DNA of 64,000 nt from positions 434,001 through 498,000 of the forward strand of contig OY718805.1 of NCBI GenBank assembly GCA_963070105.1, read 5' to 3'. A program made the translations under genes and the position numbers. The notes under the pieces were generated by a model, which did no database searches, was not told the origin of the DNA, and saw only the letters and a list, made by a program, of their open reading frames with translations. Origin of the DNA: Litomosoides sigmodontis (taxonomy: Eukaryota > Nematoda > Chromadorea > Rhabditida > Onchocercidae). Below, one piece after another: positions 1 to 13,286 of the stretch (its first letter is position 1; each line of letters begins with the position of its first letter).

Positions 1-279
1 ACGGAAGTCTGCGCACTGATTTTGGCGTCCAGATATGAAACTTAATTTCACCTTTTTCGTTTTTTTGCAGCTACCACTAAGGTAGCTCGATAGACTTTCT
101 AGCCTTAATTATCTACAGCTGAGAACAAGATACTAAAAATCTATAAAAATCTCATGATTTGCATTATTCCGCCAAAATTATTCAACAAATCACTTTTTTG
201 CAAGATTTTAAACAACTCATCCTTTTTGAATCGAAGAAAATATAAAAAATTTTATCTATTTGAATTCATTAATACTTAC

Positions 280-1709
280 GGTAATATTCATATGTGGTTT
301 AAATATTCCTTCAGGATGTGACAGTTTTAGTTTATAAGGAATGTCACATACAGTATGATGAAACCAACCATGTAGTGAGAGGCGGTCTTTTCGTGAAAGT
401 ACCTAAATAAAACTAATAATGTGAAATAAGCAAGAAGTATCGGAAAACAATTTTGACAAAATGTTATAAAGCAAAATAAAAAACAAAAACAACAGAAAAA
501 AGCAAAGTAAAAACAAAAACATGTCAAAACAATACTTCAGTAACCATATGCCATGATCGTGGTGATACTTCGAACAGTATTAGCATATTTTCCACTGGAT
601 TCGTAATTTGGGCAACCGATATCGGATTATTATTATCTAAATGTCACATATCACGATAACACACTAATGCTACCAAAATATTCATCATTTAATTTAAAAC
701 GTGAACAACCCTAATGTTATGCAGTTTACTATTAAGCATCAAGCTGCTTTATCAAAATTTTCCATTGAAGATTATATTATTATGAAATAAAAATCATAAC
801 AGTTTGACAGCAACTAAGTTGTATAGGTTGCATAACCGTTGTTTTATTTCAGATACTATCACGGAAATTTTTTTTTGTAAGATATGGGATGTAAAGAATT
901 GTGACGGTAGAAGGTAAGAAAATGCTAATCAGACTTCGAGAGTGAAAAATTAAAAATTTCAATAACATAAAAGTTTCACCATCACAGTCATACATTAGCA
1001 ACTGCCCGCCATCAGTCTCTTTCCAATCTGGCGTCAAATAAAGTGTGAAGGCAAATTTGCGTCCTTCACACTGATCATCATGTGGCAGGAGAAGATCGGT
1101 ATAATTATAATTACTACTAGTTATTGACACTTCAGCGTTTAAATCGACACCAGACACATTACGCAGCCAGTGTAAAACATCGGTCTTAAATAAATCCCTA
1201 AACAAGTAGATGGAATTAAAACAAAAATTTAGTAATAAACGGTCAAAAAATATATTTTTTAGATACTTAAGAACTAAATTCTCCAAAGAAATTTAGTTCC
1301 AAAAGATATTGAACGATATAAATTGGTTTACAGGTATTCCAAAAAAATCAATTAACTACGGTACTAAATGTAAATCGTACTGTAACACAGGCATTGGTTT
1401 AAGATCAAAATTTTTCATACCTATTGGATAATATTTTTCGGTACATTTCTAAAAGACTCCAACACTTTATCTAAAAGCCTGCACACATTAGAAATAAAAA
1501 GGTACCTTACCTGAATTTTGTCAGTGCTGGAAATTCACTGGCACCAAAATTTGACAAATCAACTGTTTGATTCAACGAATAAAGGTCATTCTCTTTACGA
1601 TCATACGGCACGGTTTTCAACTCTGATCGCAGATCGGACACAAACTTCTTACTGGCTAAGAAATCAGGAAGAAAAAAATGCGGAAACGGTTTTGAGAATT
1701 GGCTTCCAC
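280..1709 (-). CDS. ogfod1: OGFOD1/Tpa1-type prolyl hydroxylase (partial; runs off left edge)
   Basis: A 2-oxoglutarate/Fe(II) dioxygenase of the OGFOD1/Tpa1 family, which in other eukaryotes hydroxylates a proline of ribosomal protein uS12 and affects translation. Exons in transcript order: 1709-1511, 1197-980, 636-536, 402-280; all phases join. The first exon reads KPFPHFFLPDFLASKKFV; the second carries the iron ligands in LLPHDDQCEGRKFAFTLYL (H..D) and GGQLLMYDCD; the third holds LFEVSPRSWHMV with the distal His; the fourth has RLSLHGWFHH with the Arg expected to bind 2-oxoglutarate. A GTAAGT donor at 279-274 shows the C-terminal domain continues beyond the window. The 5' exon with the start codon was not found; an acceptor precedes 1709, so it lies upstream. 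The active-site set looks complete, so the gene is probably functional. Identity is sure; the exact ends are not. Confidence 0.93.
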
Positions 1710-3059
1710 CTGCAAAAGAATGGAAATGAGGTTTTATTTCGGAGAGTAAAATAAAGAATTAGTAAATATGCTAAGAAAAAAATATCCAATCCTTCAATTA
1801 TCGGAAAGTACAAATTTTTTCGACATTTATTCCCATTTTACGAAATAATTGGAAAGAATTTTCTAAGACAGTCATTATGTTAAGATTTTGCTTCTGGATG
1901 AAGTTTGTGCGCATGACAGACGTACAGCTGTAAGAGAAATAACATCGCAACATGAATGGGCGGCGTGGGTTTTGGAATATACCAACTATTAATATTGAAT
2001 CCTATAAAATTAATAATTCCTGTTACAGATCTAAAAATCTAGCATGTTATTTGAAAAATAATCACAGATTCTTAAGAATTCTGCTGCGCTTATTAGAAAT
2101 ATCTAAAATTTAAACGTAGAAATCTCCCAAGTTTTTGCAAAGAAGGACACAGAATTAGACTTACAACTAACTTCGGAAGAGTTTTTTAAAGAAGTATTAG
2201 CTTCTTAAATATTCAAGGTTCAGAAGGCTGAAAACAGTATGTATTACAAAAAAGATCATTAACCTACGTGCCTATAGTGTAATATCAGTAAAAATTGAAG
2301 AAAGCAATTTCGATTTCAGAAATGTGCCCTCAAATTTTAGAGTGTAAAAAAACCAGATAGCAGAATCCTAGCTGAACAAGAAACAAACCGGATAAAATCC
2401 TTCGAAATTCGACTGCATATTCCTCGGTGAAATAAACTGAGTTAACCATGCCAGAGTTAAGCATCACCCCAACACTTTCAATACCACTGCATGAAAACCC
2501 GAAATTCTACCCCTTTTGACGAGCGACATTGAAACCACTGTAATTGAATGAGAGACAATGTGGTTTTGACGAGATAGTAGAGATTGGTGAGATAGAGAAA
2601 TACAGTAGAGGGTTGAAGGAAAAGAAAAGTGAGATGGTTTAGTGGGGAAAGGTGAATGGAGGATGTGGGGAGGGGAGAGGGTAATTGGTTCGAGGTGTAT
2701 TCTCTGGAACAAGGGGCTTACTACTAAAACTGGCGGGGGAGAGAATGGATTGCACGGGAACAGAAGCACTGTGATTTTGAATGAAATTATGAACTGCTTG
2801 GAACGAGGCCTTTTCTGGTCTCCAGGCATACCTCCGCTTTTGCTTCTCAAACAGTCAAAATGTAAGGTTGGTTTTGATTGTTCCGATTTTGTTTGCATCC
2901 GACCAGTTTTGTTGTCCTAGAAATTTTGTGAAGTTTTTGGCTTGTGATGATTTCAAATATTTGCTCAGCTTTGCTTATTTGCTCAGAACGAATGTCGGTT
3001 GTTTTGTCTGTTTGTTTCATTTCTGTTTTGCTCGAGGCATAGATATTTCAAATTAAATT
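1710..3059. other. 5' flank of ogfod1; purine-skewed stretch
   Basis: No exon could be supported here apart from the unfound first exon of ogfod1. From about 2540 to 2770 the plus strand is rich in G and A (runs such as GGGGAGGGGAGAGGG near 2669), giving long spurious open frames on both strands that share no family signal. Confidence 0.5.
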
Positions 3060-3068
3060 TCATTTTCA

Positions 3069-3117
3069 ATGTCTTTTAATCGTGGAAGTTGGGGATGTCT
3101 TACATCAGCAGTAATTG
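3069..3117 (+). other. Possible first exon, unassigned
   Basis: A short open stretch starts with ATG, reads MSFNRGSWGCLTSAVI and ends at a good GTAAGC donor at 3118. It looks like a first coding exon of a plus-strand gene with a long first intron, but I could not find a partner exon: ctns-1 downstream has its own start and acceptor. Chance occurrence is quite possible. Confidence 0.2.
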
Positions 3118-3124
3118 GTAAGCA

Positions 3125-6100
3125 AAAAACAAGAAAACGGAAAGCTTATGATGTGTTTTTATGCCAATCTCTTGTCAACTTCATTTCATGAATGAATTTT
3201 TGTAACGCACATACGTTCATCTACGCACGCACATATCATATGTGTACGGATAACTGAGTGACCTACGATTTCTTTCTGTTGCTGTAAGTTTGCTGAATGT
3301 TCGGAGCATTTATTTCTCGTCTGCGACATATATACATTTCGCGTCCATGAACAACAATCACATAGAGTGCACTTTCAACACAACAATCCAGTGGCCGTGC
3401 GCTTGTGGCCCTGCGGTTTACGTGATTGCTGTTAGTGGAGCGGAAGTTGCAGCTTAATAATCCGCGTGATCATTGTTCTCCTTTCTCACTAAATTATTAC
3501 CTGATGATGAATGAAGTCACTTGGATTTGAGCTTATGGACTGTGTTTTCCACAATAATTACTGATAACAGAATTGACGACTGTCAGGTAACGTAAAACTT
3601 TCATATCATTTTCCCCTTTCTCTAAGTCTCATATTTTGAAAGCGGGTGGGAGGACAGGAAAGAGATTAAATAAAAGTAAATTTATATGCCAAGTTAATTT
3701 ATTGTTAGCTCATTTTCAAATTAGATATCAAAAAATTATTTGTTCTAGTTGATGGTTGGCATAGATTCAGAATTGTCACTTCCTCACGGCCTGTTTGTTA
3801 CTTTATTTTTTTCTTTAATTTTATCTTTTTGTAATTTTTTATTTATGGAAGCAGTAATTTTAAATCATTTACCGGTTCTAGAAGAGATGAAAATTAGCTA
3901 TTTGATTCGAATGTAGTAGTATGAAAATCGTTTAATCCAAAGAATCTTTGAGTAATATTAATGTTCAATTTTGTGAATTATTATGATCTCAATTAAGTAA
4001 CAGTCTTTAACTGTTCTATCCGCTTTCTACTTTACATAATTGTCCTGGCAAGTATTGCTGAAGGAGGATTATATGCTCATAATTGAGTGATTTCAAAAAT
4101 TTAGTGAAATCTGAGCAGATCCCCGTGATTCTTCGGTTATCATCTTCGTGTTCATATTTTGCTTCTATAACAACTAATTCTTTGTTTTGTGTAACCAAAT
4201 ATGATATTTTCTTTTGAGTTAAAAGAAGACTGCGACGGTATCAGCAGTGTGTAGTATTTAAAATCTGTTCGGTAAGGACTTAGTAAGCAGTCAGTTGCTG
4301 CTCGAAATTAATCCTCCTGAAACTGCTTGATCCGACCATAAAAAAGTTGCAATGAAATGTGTCGTCTTCTCCCCTTAACAACAGTAACGAAGCCTTATCT
4401 AACGGATAATAATATGCGACAAGAAAAAAGAGCATTAATGATTAGAGAAATCTAAGTAGTATAAGATTTGAAACTAAAGCGGTCACTGCCAGTAGTAGAA
4501 AAACCAACTAGCTATCGTAACGTTCTTTCAATCACTCGATTATTTTCTATGCAGAAGCAAATGTTGCAAAAATTGTCTGTCAAATGTCTGCCCAGTTGAA
4601 ATTAAAAAACATAAACAAAAGTGCCAAAATTATTTTAATACTAAGTTAGTGAAGATGTATTTATATTTGTTGAGCCGAAATCCGTTGTCTGCAACTTCCG
4701 TTGCTTTTATGCTAATTGAACGCTTCTTAATTCTAAAAATTTCACCAATAAGTCCCACATCACCTTATATTTTAACTGTTATTTTGAACTTGTTGTTGCC
4801 TCAATTTTATTATATTAAAATCATCATCAGTATTCATCTCCATAAGTATCGTAAAGTCCTCAGCCATATATCAGCTAGACAAACCGGCATTAATGAGTAA
4901 ATCTTAATATAGTTGAAATTTTTAAATCATTGGCAAAATTTTCATTCTTTCCTTCCGATCTTAGATAAAAGAATTATTCTGGTAATGAAATATTTTAGCT
5001 TTTTTTAGTGATAGAAATATCTACAAAAGGATGGAGAATAAAATACACTGTGAATTGATTAGAGTGAGATCAGTGAGAAGTTCTGCTCATCATTCTGTGG
5101 ATAATTTTAATTTTCATCATTTTTGTTTTTTCAACTGTTAAACTGTGAGTTTTCCTTGAATAATCAACGTTCATTTGAAAGGGCAGCGAAAATAGTGCAC
5201 AATGATTTAGTTGGGACGGGGACAATTGCAGTCGGATGATACCGATGAAAAAATCAAGTAAATGGCAGAAATAGTCAGAAATTGTCGGTTTCATAGGATG
5301 ACATTTTTCTCCAGCCATTCACCAATTACGTTTTGTACTTTTTTCGTTCGACTAACTAATAGGAAAACTAAGCAACTTGTCTTTGTGGAGACCTGAATCT
5401 CTTCATCGTATTCATTGCATTTTCAGCAAGTCATTAATTTAAGAACACAGTTAATTTTATTTTTATATTTTTTATATTTCCTTATGATTTCATAATATGT
5501 AAGCGTTTTATAAGACAATATCAAATGTCAATTAATTATTTTTTTTTGGAAGGAAGCAAAAAATGATTGAAGGTACCGGTTCCCATGTTTCGTTTTTCTT
5601 AACAGATTTCGTTTTGAAAGCAGACAGATTTATTTTACACAAAGTTTTCAAGCGTTTTCGCAACTGACAAATTACTTTCGGAAATTCAAAGAATGATGGA
5701 AATGTCAATGCATGTTCTACTTTTTGATTGCATTTCTTCTGATTTATTATTTTACCGCGATTTTTTTCGCTCATTAAGATTCTACTAGTCATTATCAATA
5801 AAGTATATTAACGTCCTCTCTTCTTGCTATCGCCCAACAAATGTCCCCTTTAATTTCGAAAAGTGTAACAGTGCGAACTATGTGATTGGGTGGATATTTG
5901 GGGAAAAGTGAAAATAATAATCAGTGAGTGAACTGAACGATCCATTTGTTATGAAGTTTTTTCTTTTTATGTCTCATTTCATTCTTCAATAAAATTATAT
6001 TGGAATGTAAACGAAATCTACTACTTACCATATGCAGCACATCGATAGCTGTTATCCACCAGCTGCTTTCCAATTCAAATATCTTAATAAAAGAATCAGG

Positions 6101-8148
6101 AGACAGTGGAACATTAAGGACGATGATATGATAAAAAGCTAGGTCTTTTGTACCTCGTCTCTTCTCTCCTTTTGTTGTACGTACGTTCAATCTATATTAG
6201 TAATCCATCTATACCATTAATCCATTTCTTTGTTTCATTACTTTAGAAAGAAGTAATTGAAAAGGAAAGGTTGGAATTGGAAGGAATGAAAATGGCCGGG
6301 ATTGGTGAAGTGGAAAGAAACAGAAGTTATAGGTGGGAACGAGGTGCAGTGGACGTGAAAAAGGGTGGAGGGATGAAGAAGAAGGAAGAGAAATTTTTTG
6401 TCAATATTGCTATTTAATTCTATTATATCAACATTGATTTTATTTGATTTCCCCCACTGTCCACCTCACCTTTTATGGCCGTCAAAAATGACACGGAAAG
6501 CGGTTTTCTGAATTTTCCATTTCTTTTAATTTTGTTTAACATGTTTCCTCTCTTCATATTCGGTAAACGTGCATTATATTTGAAACGTTTCTCCTTTTTA
6601 ATTTTTAAAAGGTTTTTTACCGTTTTTCTTCCATCATGTTCTGTTCAGTTGCTTGACCACTTTCTCTTTTCAATTTTGAAATTAAATGCTTGTTTGCCTG
6701 CCGGTCATTGTGAAAAACCCAGCTTTCTACATTGTTAGCATTCGTAAAATGTGAAGCAGACGTTGGAAGTCAGTAAGAGAATGTTCGATGTTGTTTAAGA
6801 CTTCTACTGTTATCATTGTTGCTGTTATCACTGTTTTAATTACTTTAAGTTATACAACTTCCACTCTTTACAATGGTAGCTGTCAACTTGCTCAACATTT
6901 TCTTTAATTTTTGGATCAAAAGGACTGGACGAACTGAAACCATGTATGTATTCGACCATGACCCTCACTTGTCCTTATCACATTAATAACTTCTCTTTTA
7001 CCTTTTGACTGGTTAATGTAATGGATAATTGACTGATTATGTTTTAACGGTAATGTAATATTAGTTTGCCTATAAAACGTAAGTTATGCATTTCCTATTT
7101 GAATGATTTTATAAGAAAATAAATATTAATATCTCCAAACTATTGAGGACATGAAGAGGATATGAAAATGAAAAATGATGATTATGGTATTTGTAAGAGT
7201 ATTGATGATGATAAATATAATAAGATATTAAATGGAAAAACGTTCCTGATATTTAAATTAATTCAGATCGGCTGACTTTTAGGGGATTTCTTTCGTAAAT
7301 ATATAGGGTTGAATTTTCAATAATTGATTAACGTGAAGGTCGCACTTAGCATTTGGTACCTTAGATGGAATTTTTTTGTTGCAGATTTTGGCATAAATTG
7401 GTAAAACTGTCGAACTATAGGAGCAAGTGACCTCTGCTTTGTTGAAAAATGAGGACAACTTCTGATCGTGGTATAAATTTAAATATTTAATTTAGCATAG
7501 TTTGATTAAGTTTGTCACTTCATTTATCAATTATTCCACTTCCTAGTGTTAATTTTGAGAAGTTTCCTGAGAAAAACTGAGAAAGGGAGACGTGATCTCA
7601 ATGCGCATGGGCGTACAGTCTTTTTGTTTGATCATTTCTCACCAAAAAACGCGGATTCCTGTTTGAATTTCACATTTCCACGAAAATCCGTCCTTCCTTT
7701 TTCCATATTTTTGCGGTGCAGCTAACTTCACATCTCCCTTCATTACTACGTCGTTTTCAACATATTATCGATTTCGGACCTTAAACTTAAGTTTTATTCG
7801 TAGGTAGAACGATGTATGATGAGGGGATTATTATGCGGGAATTTTCCGAAAAGAATTTTAAAAAAAAGCTGAGATGTTAGATAACATGACATAGGAAGAG
7901 AAGAAGAACGAGCTTTTAAGAGGGAAAAAGAAAAGAGAACCGAATTGGCAAGGACAGAATGATAGTGTAATAAGTCCGTTGTACTGGTTCATTTCATTGG
8001 CTTATTTTTTTTTAAACTGTTAAAAATTAGTGCATACATTTTTATAACGAATATTTTTTTCTAGGCTTTTCTACTTGTTACTTGTTTATGGAACTCTGTT
8101 TTTCATTTGTTTCATAAATTAACGTATTTTGTCAGAAACATGAATAAC
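3125..8148. other. Gene-poor region
   Basis: About 5 kb in which I see no convincing exon. Open frames are short and low in complexity. A second GA-rich stretch lies at about 6246-6400. This may be the 5' regulatory region of ctns-1 or intron of an unseen gene. Confidence 0.5.
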
Positions 8149-8159
8149 TGTTTATTCAG
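8149..8159 (+). promoter_or_regulatory. Probable spliced-leader acceptor of ctns-1
   Basis: TGTTTATTCAG ends 40 bases before the ctns-1 ATG with no intervening ATG, the usual spacing for a nematode spliced-leader acceptor. Inferred from sequence and position only. Confidence 0.6.
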
Positions 8160-8199
8160 CGCAAGAATTTTTGATGAACGTATAAAAGATTAATTTGCT

Positions 8200-11100
8200 A
8201 TGGATTTCTGCTACTATTGCTTTCTTTTTTCTGTCCTGCAAACAATGACCAAGACGGCAACGGGTATTTCGATTCATATTCAGCCCCGTGAAATTGCACT
8301 TACTGTTGGAGAAGATAAAACTGTTCAGTTCTATACTACGTAAGCTCTTTATTGCAACACCTTTCATACAACATTTTACGGTAGATAGAATAGGCTTCAC
8401 CTTAATACAATGTCCAGCTCAAATTCAGTGGCGCTATAAATTAGAAAGTATGATATGCTACATCTGACCTCATTTCACTAACACTACTCTGGTAAGTTAA
8501 CTTTGTTTCAGTTTCAAAAGTTGTTCAGTTCGAAAATCACTTCTAATTTAACATTACCGCTAGTTTTTGAGTTTACTGTGTTCTTATCATTTCACCAATT
8601 CCTATTATTCGTCATTCCAGCAATAACTTGTCATCACCTGTTCATATCACGTTGTTGCGAACAGATTCATTCGACAGCACTCCACACATTTTCCAACTCG
8701 ATAATCAAACACGATCTGCAAACATCGTAGTAACAGGTCTACAGATTACAAGTCGTTCCATATTGGAAATCGAAAAATGCAATTCTACAAAACCAGTTGG
8801 CAAATGTCCCTTCCAGTACGCATTTTAGTTTTTTCTCCAAATTTGAAATTTAAAACTTTACATTTTGTAGGCGATAATATATGGTTTAGTAAAAAATTTC
8901 GCCCATTAAATGGTAAACTTTACCAGAATATTGTTATACATCCTTTAAAACCCTACAGAACCGCTGGAATTACTTGCACAGCGAAGTCAAACTAACGTTT
9001 TGGATAGGTAGATGGTAGATCACCTAGCAGCTATGATTCTAGGATTATTTGGGCAGGAAAGCAGTTGCGTTATAATAGATAAAGGGGCAAATGCGAAAAA
9101 AAGTAAGTTAATAAGCAATTAGGCTAGGTTGAATTGAGACAATATATTCAACATGTGAAAATTTCTGCATAAACAAGAGCAAAAAGTAATAGTCCATATA
9201 GAATGTGTAAGCCATGCCGCAATGAACATACGTAATTTGAATTTTTTGAAAAGTTATTCCTACTTTCAGTAATTTTGAGTCTGCTTTTGTAACGGTGAGA
9301 GTGGTGCACAGCAAGTTGCTATCGATTGGTGTGATCGTAACTGGTTGGATATATTTCGTCGCTTGGAGCATATCATTTTATCCGCAAATAATTCTTAATT
9401 TTGTTAGGAAAAGGTGAGTACTACTATTGAAATAGTGTTGTCATATAACCACAAATTTTGTGGTGTAAATTGAATTTTTTCCAAACATTTAATATCACTT
9501 TCCATTACCTGTATATCCTTATTTAGTGTTGTTGGATTGAATTTTGATTTTTTATTACTGAATATTGTTGGCTTCACTTGTTATTCATCTTACAATGTTT
9601 TGATGTATTTTGATGCACACATTCAGGTAATTTGTCAGATTTTTTCAAATTCACTTGATTTCCATTCTCCGAATACATTTCATTTTTAAACTTCCTGAAT
9701 TAAAAGGAAATATATTGAGCAGGAAAACTTTGATTAATAATTTATACTAAATATTGCGACTAAATACTGATTGCATTTATCTTTTCCAGTTTTTATTTTA
9801 AATTCATGCTATAAGTAACAGTAGATATAGTAAATAAAGATTTTAAAATTTCATGTAATTCTTATATATTACATGAAAATAATCAGCGTAGAATAACTAT
9901 TAGCTATAAATTAACAAAATGAAGGAGCAATTAAATAAATATCATAAGTAGAACTTTTCGTTTTTCAGGAATTGTATGAATGTAATCGTCCACATAGTTC
10001 AATTCCTGTTTTATTAAATGATGTGGTATTTGCTTTGCATGCACTTTTAGCATGCATTATCACTGCCTTCCAGTGCTTTTTCTACGAAGTTAGCTTACAT
10101 CTGTCATTATTCTTATCTATGGAGTGTCAGATGGAAGTTATTTGACGTTGTCATAATATTCGTTGATTTTAGCTTGAGAATAAGAATGTGTTTACATCAC
10201 AAGGGGACGGAAATTTCTAATTTGTCTGCAATTTAAATTTAGGAAGGTGAATTTCTGTTTACAGCGTGGTAATCAGCGTATTTCATATACTTGTTGGATT
10301 CTTGCAACTTTATTTGGATTAATTGCTGGAATAACGCTGATATTAACCGTTATCGGGACAATGAATCCATTACAGTACATTACGGGTTTGTCCTATATTA
10401 AAATGGCCACTACGATATTCAAATACTTCCCACAGGTAAAAACTATCTTATATTAAAAGTTGAGTGTTTAAAAAGCAAGTTTAACTTTAAAAATAAAATT
10501 AAAAGAAAATTTATGTCAAAGGAAGCGATGAATGCTAGTAGATGCAACAGTGAATAAAAAGAAAAAGAAAACTTTCCAAAGTATGCATTCTGCCTCGGCA
10601 TCATACGCTATTTCCAGTTATGTCTTTTGCAGAAAATTTCATATCCATCGATACTCAAAAATTCCGAAAGAATGTTTCTGTTTCTTTAAGGCGTATATGA
10701 ATTTTCGGCGGAGAAGTACTACAGGATGGTCGATAGGAAACGTTTTGTTGGATTTTCTGGGTGGACTGATGGATATCACACAAATGCTCTTGCAAGGAGC
10801 AAATACAGGTTGTAAACAAATTGAATCAAAATATTAAAAAATGTGGAGGACATTGTATCCATATGGTGACCTTATAATGTCTGATTTTGCTCTATCATGA
10901 ATTATAACTCGGCAAGAGAAAGTAAAAGAATATTTTGCGTATTATTGAGGTGTTTCCGAAATAAGTTTACAAGTGTAAAATTCATAAGAGTAAGTACTAG
11001 TAAAGTAATGCATGCAAAAGAGAAATTAAATAATTGAAATAATTGTTGTTGGCGATGTTCGTTTTGAAACTTGTGTGCATATTTAAGTTATATATGTTTC

Positions 11101-11686
11101 AAATTTTCAAATTTCTTGTGAAATATGTGGTCGTAAAATCAGAGTTGGTCATATCTATTAGTATGGAGGTATTTTCAAAAATTTAAAATAATTGAGCTTG
11201 ACGATTCTTATCCTTAGGGTGTATTTAGCTGAAGCGAAGCATAGTTGAAATAGTTGTGCCTAACCGTCATACATTGCCTATCAGTAATGTCAGGAATATT
11301 GGTGAATGATATAGACAGAAAGCAAAGGAAGGAACGAAACTACTAATAATTAGCCTGTTAATTAATCAATAACTACGTTATGGAAATCACATTTGGTGAA
11401 ATAAGTATAGCTCTTTAAAAAGAAGAAAACTGTTGTTATTGTAGACGACTGGTCAATATTTTATGGGAATCCAGTAAAACTCGGTCTTGGAATGGTATCA
11501 ATGCAGTTCGACGTAATCTTCATGGTGCAACATTACTGTTTGTATCGAAATTCTGGTGAAGGTGTGGTTTTAAATATCTCTTCAGATACCTCAGCAGAGA
11601 ATACTACCAATGAATTGGATCAACCTGACGTAAGCTTATTGCCGGAAGTTGTACACGTGAATGACGAGCAACCGATCGTCACTTGA
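8200..11686 (+). CDS. ctns-1: Cystinosin, lysosomal cystine/H+ symporter
   Basis: Seven-helix PQ-loop transporter that exports cystine from lysosomes. Exons 8200-8339, 8621-8815, 9270-9413, 9527-9626, 9969-10088, 10265-10435, 10691-10808, 11445-11686; phases join to 409 codons (human protein 367). The ATG at 8200 is chosen because it begins a signal peptide ([13 protein letters not shown]) and follows a probable trans-splice acceptor. Exons 1-3 give a lumenal domain with N-glycosylation sites; then [16 protein letters not shown], the first PQ loop. Exon 6 ends in [15 protein letters not shown], the second PQ loop, followed by [17 protein letters not shown], nearly identical to human. The last helix is [14 protein letters not shown]. 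The tail is longer than in human and lacks the vertebrate GYDQL sorting signal, but holds a DxxLL-like sequence (DVSLL) that could serve the same role. A poly(A) signal follows at 11770. Confidence 0.97.
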
Positions 11687-11769
11687 TGCTTGCTTCCTCC
11701 TTTTTTTCTCTTCACAAAATTCTCACTTTTAATCAGGTTCCAAATCTCCGATAAAACGAGACAAAGGAG

Positions 11770-11775
11770 AATAAA
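11770..11775 (+). other. Poly(A) signal of ctns-1
   Basis: AATAAA 84 bases after the ctns-1 stop codon, on the same strand. Confidence 0.6.
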
Positions 11776-13286
11776 AAACCAGTGTTATTTATTTCATATA
11801 TCACCAACAGCAGAATCACACCTTTATGTCTTTTGATTCTTTAGTTCTGATGTTTTTCAAATGGAGCAGAACTGCAGTGTTTTTCAGAGCCAAAAAACGA
11901 TGTTATTTCGGGACGGAGAGTTCCTAACTTTTTTTACTAAAAAAAATCGTTATTAGAGATTCCATAACACGTTGGTGCGACATTAATCGATGATGTCATT
12001 ATCAAACATTTCTGATACTTTAATATCATTCTTTACACATTTCACTACAGAACAATTGTTTAAAAGTCTAAGGGCATTTACTGAACGATTTCAGCTTTCA
12101 GCCAGAACTCTTCCATTCCTTCAGTTTTTCAAATTATTGACATCATACTTCCTTCTAATTTTCTATGGACTTTCCCCGTCATCAGGATAATGCTTCTTAT
12201 TTAAACTTTGATACTCCTGCAGGAAGAGTTTTTGGAAGTTTCTGGAACCACCTTAATCACGAACATTGATATATCAAAAATTTCAAATCTCTCCTTTCTG
12301 AAGTGTTACCTATTACAGGAAGCGCCATTGAGCTCAAGGATTTTGTGTTAAAGCTATTACTACATTATTGTTATCACGTTGATTATGAAATATTCGAAGG
12401 CCTTACTTTTGATCTTTTCTGTATTTCCTAGTCAACCGAAAGGGCAAAATGAAAATCTGGCAAGCACCCCAAACAAGCAAAAATGTCTCTACACGGCGCA
12501 CATGAGAAACACGATGCTGAATCTAGTTAATACTTTTTGCATGAATACGCTCATGAGCTTCTAATACGAAGCATCTGAGATGTGGAAACATGAATTCAAT
12601 GAGTTCAACAATAAAAAGTTATGAAATTATATTGTATTATCGGATTAATTTCGTGTGGGCCATGTAGAACATTTTTCGGATTCTCAGTGAAAAAATTTTA
12701 ATTCATTTAGATGTTGCACAAGAAAATGGTAGTAAACCAGATATGGAGCCACCATTGCAACTAACACCATCAGCGTTGCCGATACCGTGAAGAATCCTGG
12801 AAAGAAACTTCTCGCACTGGGAAGAAACACTGAATTTCAACAAACGTCTTTTAATGATAATAGTGCGATTAACCTAGGAGTTGCAGAACGATCTTCTTTA
12901 CTAAAAATAGGAAAAATTTCGATTTACTGAAGCAATAAATTTACGATGATAGAACATATTTTGCGACGACAATAGTAATTGTACTATGAAGAAACATTTT
13001 TTTTTTTTAAATAATAAATCGTGCATAGCAACAAAGCCTTCAACAATAACAGAAAGGGTTATATAGGTAACAACAAACTTTCGGAAGCGTTATATAGTTA
13101 TCACATTCCACACGGTATGATTATTTAAAAAATGAATATCGTTTAGAAAAATGGGTGGCATCAAGAGATATGCCTAGCATGAAAACTCAAAACCGATACT
13201 GTGATAAACATTAAAAGGTTACAACGTTTAACATCAATCTGTTCAACAAGCAGTCAAAACACTTTTCACTGCGTGCCTGACTCAAA
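11776..13286. other. Convergent gap between ctns-1 and pch-2
   Basis: Mostly featureless AT-rich DNA. One coding-like block, 12710-12789 on the plus strand, follows a CATTTAG acceptor, reads DVAQENGSKPDMEPPLQL and ends in a stop; it would be in phase with ctns-1 exon 7, but it is not supported by family similarity. Confidence 0.5.

Noticed and set aside
2464..2920. Overlapping open frames on both strands of about 90-145 codons
   Set aside because: They arise from a purine-rich strand that lacks stop codons by composition; no family signal or splice context.
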